Shown here piece after piece: positions 8,518-15,402 of a DNA stretch of 64,000 nt. The notes under the pieces are model-generated. The model made no database searches, was not told where the DNA came from, and worked only from the letters and a program-made list of their open reading frames with translations. The position numbers were made by a program, and so were the translations under genes. The DNA is from Methanomicrobiales archaeon HGW-Methanomicrobiales-2 (GTDB lineage Archaea > Halobacteriota > Methanomicrobia > Methanomicrobiales > Methanoculleaceae): the NCBI GenBank assembly GCA_002839645.1, contig PGYL01000004.1:1-64000 (forward strand). The letters run 5' to 3'. How positions within the stretch are numbered: the stretch's first letter is position 1; each line of letters starts with the position of its first letter.

Positions 8518-9786
8518 ATGTTCATATCTCCCTATAACATAGTTAGTGCCATGGGAAGCGCTGCCAACGTATTCCACGACCATGGGACCCCGGGCTACTA
8601 CGAGCATCTGATCACACTGGGCCTTTCTGAAGACCGAATCCAACGGGAGGACGCCGACCTGCTCCGGCGGCATATCAATCATTTACAGGCCACACGGGGC
8701 ATATCCCCACTACGCGCAACCAAAATCGCTCAGATTATGATCTCCTGGAGGCGGTTCTTTCCGGTCTCCTGGCGAGATGCCACCATAGATGATATCTTCG
8801 ATGCGAGGAACGCCTTGGAGACTGCCGAGAGTAAGAAGGGGAAGCCCTACAGCAAAAACACGAAGAACGATCACATCCGGATCCTGAAGAGCTTCTATGC
8901 GTGGATGATCAAGCGCAAGTTCTCAGACATCGACCGCGAAGACCTCAGGGAGATCCGGGCACCGGGTGCGGATACCAATACCACGGCCCCCGAGGATCTG
9001 CTAACGCTCGATGAGATCACCCGGATGATCGAGGCGTGTAAGACCCACCGGGATAAAGCAATTATCGCCGTCCTCTACGAATCCGGAGCCAGGATAGGCG
9101 AACTTGCCCGAATAAGATGGGGGGGTGTTCGGTTTGATGAGTACGGGATCAAAGTCTCCGTCCCGGACAGCAAGGAGGATCAAACCCGGTTCGCGCGGTT
9201 GCTGATGTCCACCGAATACCTGGCGGCCTGGAGAAACGGATACTACGCAGGGACCCCGACAGGGGATGCCCTGGTCTTCGTAAGTACCGATGGGCAACCC
9301 CTCAAATACCGAGCCATAGCCCAAGTGATCACCCGGGCCGGTGAGCGGGCAGGGATTAAAAAGCGAATACATCCACACCTTCACCGAAAGAGCCGGATTA
9401 CTGAGTTGGTGCGTCGGAATTACCAGGAGTCAGTGATCAAAGAGGCAATGTGGGGTAACCTGGATACGGCGATGTTCAAGACGTATGTTAAGCTCTCCGA
9501 GAAGGATATCGATGCTGAGTTTTTAGAGAGGGCTGGCATTGCAAAGAAGGAAGAGAAAGAAGAGAACAACCACCTACCCCGACAGTGCAAATACTGCTTT
9601 GCCATGAACGCCCCCACAAGCAAGTATTGCCACATGTGCACCAGGCCGCTCACTGGGGAAGCTGCCAACGCTGTAGACAATATTGAGGGGGCCCTCACAC
9701 TCCTTGCGGGGAGGGATGAGGCGGCATTAAGAAGTATCGTCCGGCGCCTGATAGCGGAGGAAACAGCAAACCCCTCCAAGGAATAG
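8518..9786 (+). CDS. Tyrosine recombinase (phage/plasmid-type integrase) with zinc ribbon
   Basis: The product catalyses site-specific strand exchange for integration and excision. It has an N-terminal SAM-like core-binding domain (about residues 25-150) and a catalytic domain. The first Arg is in ESGARIGELARIRW, a His-x-x-Arg type box lies in HPHLHRKSRITE, and the nucleophile is in FKTYVKLSEKD (Tyr near residue 323). A C-terminal zinc ribbon (CKYC and CHMC) follows, as in many archaeal integrases. I chose the ATG at 8518, with a T-rich TATA-like element 27 bases upstream (leaderless). A TTG at 8482 and an ATG at 8551 are alternatives. It opens a set of same-strand genes that look like one mobile element. 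Confidence 0.9.
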   Translation: MFISPYNIVSAMGSAANVFHDHGTPGYYEHLITLGLSEDRIQREDADLLRRHINHLQATRGISPLRATKIAQIMISWRRFFPVSWRDATIDDIFDARNALETAESKKGKPYSKNTKNDHIRILKSFYAWMIKRKFSDIDREDLREIRAPGADTNTTAPEDLLTLDEITRMIEACKTHRDKAIIAVLYESGARIGELARIRWGGVRFDEYGIKVSVPDSKEDQTRFARLLMSTEYLAAWRNGYYAGTPTGDALVFVSTDGQPLKYRAIAQVITRAGERAGIKKRIHPHLHRKSRITELVRRNYQESVIKEAMWGNLDTAMFKTYVKLSEKDIDAEFLERAGIAKKEEKEENNHLPRQCKYCFAMNAPTSKYCHMCTRPLTGEAANAVDNIEGALTLLAGRDEAALRSIVRRLIAEETANPSKE

Positions 9787-10201
9787 CCCCTATTAAAATT
9801 CTCTTAAATTTTAACCATGCCACAGCATGTACACATACATTGAGGCCAAACCGTCTGACGCCTTGAAATCTATGGCGCACCTCGGAGCGTCTACGAATAG
9901 ATCACAAAATATTGGTGTCTGACGTTGCCGATTTGTTAAATAATGCCTGATTAATTTTAGCACATTTAAATATAAAATTCCTCTAAAGACATTCGGCATT
10001 GTGCACTTTTAGGCTCTTATGACCTAAAAAATTCGACAATGGAGTGTGCAAAAATCTCTCGAAATTCCTGCATATGCAGGTCTCTTGTGACAGACAAAAG
10101 TCTGTTATTTTGTCGACCTAACGTGAATTGCGACCTGCACATGCAGTTTTTTCGCCAAAAGCCACCCATATCTTAATGACACATGTAAAACGACATATAT
10201 T
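9787..10201. promoter_or_regulatory. Integrase-excisionase intergenic region with paired palindromes
   Basis: No gene is supported here. The region holds several dyads: TTTTAGG/CCTAAAA at 10007-10029; a 14-base palindrome CCTGCATATGCAGG at 10067-10080; an ACAGAC-AAAA-GTCTGT hairpin at 10090-10105; and CTGCACATGCAG at 10135-10146. The first and last palindromic blocks share CTGCA-N-ATGCAG and are 67 bases apart, on either side of the hairpin. This looks like paired operators upstream of the HTH gene at 10202. A TATA-like CATATATT lies just before that gene. Confidence 0.55.
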
Positions 10202-10504
10202 ATGCGACAGAAACCGCAATTTGAGCCGCTTTTGAGCACCCACGACGTGGCCGTTATGCTATCGCTCACGCAACCGACTGTTCGTGACATGATCCGACGT
10301 GGTGAGATCCGAGCCGCTCGCATCGGGCGACAGACCCGCATAACCGTGGCGGCCCTAGAAACGTACCTGCATGATAGAGGAATTGACCTGTCCACCATAC
10401 GCCGGGGAGGGGCACCAGCCGCCACAGCCGCCCCCTCATCCGGCGCCGCCACACCCGAACAGACCGACGAACACGGGATCGCTCAGGGGGCGCCAGTACG
10501 TTGA
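10202..10504 (+). CDS. Excisionase-like helix-turn-helix protein
   Basis: This 100-residue protein has a MerR/excisionase-type DNA-binding helix-turn-helix in its first 60 residues. The pattern LLSTHDVAVMLSLTQPTVRD followed by an IRRGEIRAARIGRQTRI wing is the classic HTH_17 arrangement. The C-terminal 40 residues are Ala/Pro-rich and probably disordered. Such proteins either bend DNA for excision or act as plasmid/phage copy or lysogeny switches. It sits directly downstream of the paired palindromes and two genes after the integrase start, which fits a recombination directionality factor or repressor. Its stop overlaps the start of the next small gene. Confidence 0.8.
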   Translation: MRQKPQFEPLLSTHDVAVMLSLTQPTVRDMIRRGEIRAARIGRQTRITVAALETYLHDRGIDLSTIRRGGAPAATAAPSSGAATPEQTDEHGIAQGAPVR

Positions 10505-10683
10505 TCGCATCGACGGATAGCAATTTCGGTAATCGGGTTGCCAGCCTCCCTCTGCCAATCCGGATCACTAGGGAACAGTACGCGGCGCTTTCTCTTTTCC
10601 ACCGCGCCGTAGCCGCCCACTACCTCGAAAGAGGAACAGGAGAGGTGATTCTTGTTGATAGCGAGCAAAATGAGCCTCTTTGA
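10501..10683 (+). CDS. Hypothetical 60-residue element protein
   Basis: The start would be a TTG overlapping the previous stop (TTGA). The middle reads as a plausible helix-strand unit (ITREQYAALSLFHRAVAAHY then TGEVILVDSEQ). I recognise no family. It is retained because it is codirectional, coupled to the HTH gene, and followed after 16 bases by a gene with a strong ribosome binding site. Confidence 0.45.
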   Translation: MIASTDSNFGNRVASLPLPIRITREQYAALSLFHRAVAAHYLERGTGEVILVDSEQNEPL

Positions 10684-10699
10684 GTGAAGGAGGACCCTA

Positions 10700-11173
10700 A
10701 TGCGAAAATTGAATGAGCCTGCCCCCGCCCCGGGGCAGGCAAGAAATTATAGCATTCCCAGCCCCTCTACGGCACTGGTAACTACTACTAGCACCGTAAA
10801 CTGGATAATATTTTCCCCGCACGAGCCGTGCGGCACCGATGCACGGCTCCCAGGGGGCCGGTACGCCCGATACGTGACCGACCCCAAGTCAGGGCTCTGG
10901 AGGATCGGCGGGGATGGGGTTCGGGAACCAGTGTCCCCATTCGGGCTCGTCAGAATTGAGTTCGGGCGGTATGCCTGCGCTATCACCGTAGCTCTGCCCC
11001 GGACGGGGGAGGCCCGGACATTCGAGGGAGACTTGGACCGGATCGCCTCAGAAATTCACCGGGCTGGGGTCCGGCTCGGGTGCCGGGGCGACCGGCAGCC
11101 CGTCTACTGGGCGCTCGTTGAATTTTGCCAGGCTGCCCGGCGGCAGGCGGCGGCGCGGGGGGTGGCACAATGA
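10700..11173 (+). CDS. Hypothetical element protein, 157 residues
   Basis: A clear AAGGAGG lies a few bases before the ATG at 10700, so translation here is well supported. The product has a Pro/Ser/Thr-rich first 45 residues, then a mixed alpha/beta part (GGRYARYVTDPKSGLWRIG, VRIEFGRYACAITVALP) and an Arg/Ala-rich C terminus. No known family is recognised. Its stop overlaps the ATG of the large ATPase by four bases (ATGA), so it is translationally coupled to that gene. It may be a replication accessory protein, by position only. Confidence 0.65.
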   Translation: MRKLNEPAPAPGQARNYSIPSPSTALVTTTSTVNWIIFSPHEPCGTDARLPGGRYARYVTDPKSGLWRIGGDGVREPVSPFGLVRIEFGRYACAITVALPRTGEARTFEGDLDRIASEIHRAGVRLGCRGDRQPVYWALVEFCQAARRQAAARGVAQ

Positions 11174-13698
11174 GTCCCCCTTCGGCTGCGGCAGAGAGGG
11201 AGGAAACCTACACCCCCCTCCCCGAGGGTTCGGTTCGGACCTGCGTCCAGTGCGGGGCGCCGGCCAGATACGTCCAGACCCCTACGAGCGTCGAGGACGC
11301 CGAGCGAGACCGGCCGCGACTCTGCGAGCGGTGCTACCGGCAGCACACCGGGAGCGGGGGATCCTCGCCCCTGGACGACCCGGAGACTTGGAACCCGCCG
11401 GAGGGGGACGGAGCGGGGGACGACCCGCAGCCGATCCCGGCGGTCTACGTCGCGCCGCCCGAACCCGATCTGCCCGACCTCCCGCAGCCCGACGACGTTG
11501 CCGGACTGAACGACGAGCAGGTTGCGGCCTGGGTAGACCGCCTCTGCGCCGCCGAGGCCGTGCGGCAGCCGGGAACCCGGTACGCCGCGGGGACCCCCGC
11601 AGCGGTGCTCCGGGCAACCCTCCGGGACGACCTCGGGGACCCACGGGTCCAGCAGGCGTGGGAGCAGTACCGCGCCGCCCGGCGGCAGGCGTGGGAGAGG
11701 GAGTGTGAGACACCGCGGTACGAGGGGGAGCACCGGGAGGTAGCCATTCAGGCGGAGGCTCTGAGGTTGGCAGGCGAGGGGGACAATCCCCACACAATAT
11801 ACCTCGGGCTCCTCATGTTCAACCAGGACCGCTGCCTGCCGCCGATCTACGAGGTCCCCCCGGGATCGGATGGGGAGGTTCGGGATCTCCACGACTTAGC
11901 AGAGAGCACGTACCAGAGCCTCCCCCTGTCAGCTCTTCGGGTCGAAGAGATGCCGCAGCGTGTGGATGCGATGCTCGGGGACGGGAAGATTGCCCGGAAT
12001 GACAGACGGAGCCAAAAGTTGCTCCACGTCATTCAACTCACCAACAGGGAGGGACAAGTTAGGGACGTGATCGCAATCGTCGCCAACGTCGCGTTAGAAT
12101 CGGTTGCGGTGCGGGTGAGCCCCCGGGGTGGAGTCACACGCTACGAATGCACGTTCGCAGGACTCCCTCGGACCCAGATTCGGATCACGGGGACGTTCAG
12201 CGAGGTTGCTGCCCGCCTGGTCGAGGAAGGTTTTGTAACCGCCCCGCACCTCCTACAACCGACCCTCGCGGCGCTGATCCAGCATCTCCGAGAGCATCAG
12301 TGGTGCCTGCAGACGGCGGAGGAGCAGTTTCCCGGGTTTTATCCCGCCAAGTACTGTAACGTAGAAACCCTGGAGATGGACCTTGCAGACGGCCTTACTG
12401 CGGTTGACCTCAGATTACCGCCGCTGAACCGCGACGAGCTTCGGAGGGCACTCACAACGCTGGATTGGATAGTTCGGGAATGGAGCGACTATGCACCAGG
12501 AACAGCCGCACGGATGAGCCTTGCGCTTCGCTGGCATCTGGTAGCTCCGTTCTCGTTCGTCCGCCGCCACCTAAAATTGACACAGGATCTCCTGGTCTTA
12601 CACGGATCCAGTCAAACAGGTAAGTCGGTAGCGGGTCAGATAGGGTTATCAATCTGGAACCGGAACGATACCAACCACAGAATCTCAAACGGAGCGTTTA
12701 ACACAGAGGCGCGAGTAGGGGAGTCTCTGGCGAGGGGAACATTCCAGGTGGTCGTTGACGAAGCGGATCTAACGAACGAATCGATCCACGACATCCTGAA
12801 AAACGTCTGGGAAAGCCTGTTTTCCAGAACGCCACTCACAGTAACTCGGCAGCAGATCCGCCGTGAGGCCTATGCCGTACCGTGTCTGACAACAAACAAG
12901 GGCGCCCCTGTGGCGGACGCAATTAGGAACCGCTGTGCAGTGTTGGAATACAAGCTGTATGATAGAGATCAAACGCTCTCCAAAGGAGAGCGGTTTTCCC
13001 GCGAGGCCCTGCCCCGCCTTCCAGAGCTGCCAGCAATCGGAGCCTATGTGGCTGCGGTCGTAATGCGGACCCCGGCAGTTTTGGAGGAGCGAGATTGGGT
13101 TGAACTTGGAACTGCCATCCTCTCCCACGCCTACGCGTACGCGGGGCTTGCGGTTCCAGGATGGGTTGCGCTCCAGTACTCGTACCGTCAGGATACGGTA
13201 TCGGAGGCGGGTGTAGCAGTGGCGCTAGCACTCAGAGACCTGATCACTCGAGTGTTTTCTCAGGAGTTCTCTAAGTATCGAGCACTCTTTGCTGACCGGG
13301 CGGATAGGGGTTGGGAAACCGAAATCTGGGACCTACCGCAAAAACTGAATTTGCTCTTGGCGACAGGTTCAATTGGATCGTTCCATTCTGTCCGCCGCTC
13401 CGGGGTCGGTCGGCTTACATTAGAGGCCGAGATCGAACGTGCCAGCGAGGTCATCGAGGCGGTGAGAATTGACGCCGGGATCTTTAACGAACCCGAAATT
13501 AAAAACTCGCCCGAGGTTATCAGCAACCTCCATGGCGACCTTGGGAACCTAGCACGGATTCTTGGAGTTGAAAAGCCGAAGGTGCAAAACCTTGTAGGGC
13601 TTGATGGTAAGCGGACTAAGCGAGTATCCATCACCATTCCGAAAGCGGTTCTGATCTCGGTAATCGAGAACGCTACCGGATCGACTGACGACCTCTAA
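11170..13698 (+). CDS. Large P-loop ATPase, probable replicative helicase of the element
   Basis: The 842-residue product begins with a zinc-finger-like segment (CVQCGAPARY about 20 residues before CERC). It then has a poorly conserved N-terminal half and a P-loop ATPase core. Walker A is HGSSQTGKSVAG near residue 478 and Walker B is FQVVVDEAD near 525, followed by a polar strand ending in TTNKGAPV that resembles the sensor-1 region of SF3/AAA+ initiator helicases of plasmids and viruses. The C-terminal 250 residues are helical with a possible winged-helix end. The upstream frame extends to 11125, but the ATG at 11170 is preceded by GGGGGGTGG and overlaps the previous stop. The iteron-like array immediately downstream supports a replication role. 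No primase motif is obvious. Confidence 0.65.
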   Translation: MSPPSAAAEREETYTPLPEGSVRTCVQCGAPARYVQTPTSVEDAERDRPRLCERCYRQHTGSGGSSPLDDPETWNPPEGDGAGDDPQPIPAVYVAPPEPDLPDLPQPDDVAGLNDEQVAAWVDRLCAAEAVRQPGTRYAAGTPAAVLRATLRDDLGDPRVQQAWEQYRAARRQAWERECETPRYEGEHREVAIQAEALRLAGEGDNPHTIYLGLLMFNQDRCLPPIYEVPPGSDGEVRDLHDLAESTYQSLPLSALRVEEMPQRVDAMLGDGKIARNDRRSQKLLHVIQLTNREGQVRDVIAIVANVALESVAVRVSPRGGVTRYECTFAGLPRTQIRITGTFSEVAARLVEEGFVTAPHLLQPTLAALIQHLREHQWCLQTAEEQFPGFYPAKYCNVETLEMDLADGLTAVDLRLPPLNRDELRRALTTLDWIVREWSDYAPGTAARMSLALRWHLVAPFSFVRRHLKLTQDLLVLHGSSQTGKSVAGQIGLSIWNRNDTNHRISNGAFNTEARVGESLARGTFQVVVDEADLTNESIHDILKNVWESLFSRTPLTVTRQQIRREAYAVPCLTTNKGAPVADAIRNRCAVLEYKLYDRDQTLSKGERFSREALPRLPELPAIGAYVAAVVMRTPAVLEERDWVELGTAILSHAYAYAGLAVPGWVALQYSYRQDTVSEAGVAVALALRDLITRVFSQEFSKYRALFADRADRGWETEIWDLPQKLNLLLATGSIGSFHSVRRSGVGRLTLEAEIERASEVIEAVRIDAGIFNEPEIKNSPEVISNLHGDLGNLARILGVEKPKVQNLVGLDGKRTKRVSITIPKAVLISVIENATGSTDDL

Positions 13699-13714
13699 AT
13701 CTCCTTTTTTCCAG

Positions 13715-14095
13715 ACTCTCACCAATCTCTGTAATGGTGAGAGTACCTAAATCTACAAGCATGGAGTTTTAAACTCACATACTCCCATTTTAACCGCACT
13801 TTGTTATCAAGGTGAGAGAGGTGAGAGGGTGAGGTACTCTCACCTTACAGCCCCGTTCTGTCCTTTGATTGTTTATTCCTCTATTATTATTATTTGTACT
13901 AGGTGAGAGTACAAAGTACAGGGGTATATACTATAGACGTAATCTCTCCTACACATACGTTAGATCACACATGAGAGTGTATCCCAGGAAAAGTACTCTC
14001 ACCTTGGAAAATATCCATTTTAACCCATTATAGGCCACTATTTCACAATCTGAAAGCGCCAAGGTGAGGAAATTTGTACTCTCACCTTGGAAAAT
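13715..14095. repeat. Iteron-like GGTGAGAG(TAC) repeat cluster
   Basis: At least seven copies of GGTGAGAG or its complement lie in this non-coding stretch, several extended to GGTGAGAGTAC. An inverted pair ACTCTCACCA (13715-13724) / TGGTGAGAGT (13735-13744) follows the helicase stop. Tandem copies at 13811 and 13820 lead into the complement GTACTCTCACCTT at 13834-13846. A copy lies at 13902-13912. An identical 20-base block GTACTCTCACCTTGGAAAAT occurs at 13993-14012 and 14076-14095, the second preceded by CCAAGGTGAG. AT-rich DNA separates them. The array lies directly behind a replication-type ATPase, so an origin or Rep operator is likely. Confidence 0.7.
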
Positions 14096-14220
14096 TCCCC
14101 CGAACCCACCTCCCCCATGCCCCTCTGGCTGGCGATCTCTCCTCTACCCTATCCTGGAGGTCGTCTCGCCGGGATATCGGCCGTCCTATTTCTTCAGCGA
14201 GGCCGCCCCCTCGCCCACGT

Positions 14221-14253
14221 ACCTTGCACCTTGCACCTTGCACCTTGCACCTT
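14221..14253 (+). repeat. Short tandem repeat (ACCTTGC)n
   Basis: The 7-base unit ACCTTGC is repeated four times in a row plus a partial fifth copy. It contains CACCTT, the outer half of the nearby iteron complement. It lies in non-coding DNA. Confidence 0.8.
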
Positions 14254-14304
14254 CCACCCCCCTCCCCGGGTGCATTTCCGGCTCCCCCCAAAAAAGGCAA
14301 TTCT

Positions 14305-14336
14305 TGACCCCGACAAAGGGGTCACTATATAAAAAG
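14305..14336 (+). promoter_or_regulatory. Inverted repeat followed by TATA box
   Basis: TGACCCC (14305-14311) and GGGGTCA (14318-14324) form a perfect 7-bp dyad. It is immediately followed by CTATATAAAAAG, a good archaeal TATA box on the + strand. Only a 17-codon frame (14337-14390) lies downstream before the convergent DUF365 gene, so any transcript from here is short or non-coding. The remaining bases of 13699-14407 hold the repeats listed separately and no gene. Confidence 0.4.
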
Positions 14337-14407
14337 ATGCAATTTTTTGCCGGTTTGTCTCGCAAAGAGGCAATATTGAGCGTCGTCTAACTCGAAAAAT
14401 ATGAGAC

Positions 14408-14836
14408 TTATTCCCTCAGGTACCTTCCCCCGACCGCGACGAACTGCTCCGGCTTTTTCACCGTATCATACTTCCGGATACGCTCGAGTTCGAGCGCCAT
14501 CCAGGCCCTCTTTCTCGCCTCGCCCTTCCGGACCCTGATCCCCTGCCACCGCTCCTGGTTCTGCACGTAGGCTCTGGCCTCCTCCCTGGTGAGGAATACC
14601 GCGTCGCCGAAGGTCTCGAAGAACGCGAGGGGGTCTTCGCCGATGATGATTCGCTTGATCGTCGCTTCCCCGACGTAGCCGGTATCCTCGTGAGACTGGT
14701 AGAAGACGAGTTTCATGCCCGGCTTGAGTTCTTTGAAGACAGTGGCGGGTTTGATGAAGACGGCTTTTCCTTCCTCAAAGAAGCGCTTCATATAGTGTTT
14801 GGGAATGGGGAAGGTGACGCCGGTTATCTCGCTCAT
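14408..14836 (-). CDS. DUF365 family protein (PUA/ASCH-like fold)
   Basis: The 142-residue product starts MSEITGVTFPIPKHYMKRFF and contains FIKPATVFKELKPGMKLVFY and QSHEDTGYVGEATIKRI. This pattern is typical of DUF365 proteins of methanogens, which have a PUA/ASCH-like beta barrel expected to bind RNA or modified bases. It has no catalytic motif that I can point to. It lies 12 bases behind the EVE-domain gene on the same strand, so the two are cotranscribed. Together they form a pair of PUA-superfamily readers at the edge of the defence island. The exact ligand is unknown. Confidence 0.75.
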   Translation of the reverse strand: MSEITGVTFPIPKHYMKRFFEEGKAVFIKPATVFKELKPGMKLVFYQSHEDTGYVGEATIKRIIIGEDPLAFFETFGDAVFLTREEARAYVQNQERWQGIRVRKGEARKRAWMALELERIRKYDTVKKPEQFVAVGGRYLRE

Positions 14837-14848
14837 ACACTTCCTCCT

Positions 14849-15292
14849 TTACTTCTGACTCATTATCAACTGGTAGTCTTCTTCGGGGATGGTCCGCATC
14901 GCCTGACCCCTAATATGCCCGGACCACTGCGTCTTGTTGGTGATGAAGGCAAGTCTCGGGATGAGAGGCTTGAACTCGACCGGCGGATCAAAGATCCTGA
15001 TCGGGCGCAGTTTGATCCGTAGAGGGAAGGTCTCGTTCCCGAGCTTCGGAGGAGCGATGAAGACCTTTGATGAATCTTCATAGACCTCTGATACAATCTC
15101 GAAACACGCGGCGATTGCTGGTGGGAGAGTGGTATCCCTATCAACCACCTGCTGCCCGACATAGACAAGCAGGGTGTCGCCGGGCTGGGTCTTGCTGATC
15201 TGGTTGATGTATCTTTTCGGGACTCCCCAGATCTGTCTTTTGATCGTGATCTCCGAGTTTGCACGGTTGGATATTGCAAGCCAGTGCTCCAT
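14849..15292 (-). CDS. EVE domain protein
   Basis: The product (147 residues) opens MEHWLAISNRANSEITIKRQ and has IWGVPKRYINQISKTQPGDT followed by LLVYVGQQ. This is the EVE-domain layout (YTH/PUA-like fold that holds a modified base in an aromatic cage; Trp residues at the start and in IWGVP). EVE proteins frequently accompany restriction systems and recognise modified cytosine or other bases. It is divergent from the helicase-methylase operon, with about 110 bases between, and upstream of the DUF365 gene. A GTG at 15301 is an alternative start; I prefer the ATG because the domain begins there. Confidence 0.8.
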   Translation of the reverse strand: MEHWLAISNRANSEITIKRQIWGVPKRYINQISKTQPGDTLLVYVGQQVVDRDTTLPPAIAACFEIVSEVYEDSSKVFIAPPKLGNETFPLRIKLRPIRIFDPPVEFKPLIPRLAFITNKTQWSGHIRGQAMRTIPEEDYQLIMSQK

Positions 15293-15402
15293 GTGAGACA
15301 CTTGTTCTTCTGAGATAAAAAGAGAATTGCTTATGGTGTTTGGAAAAAGAACGTCTCTCTAATTCCAGTTACCTCTTTGGGGCAATTAAACCGGGTGGGC
15401 CT

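Noticed and set aside
8518-14336. tRNA-flanked attachment site for the integrated element
   Set aside because: No tRNA gene or convincing direct repeat was found at either edge by eye; the true ends remain unknown.
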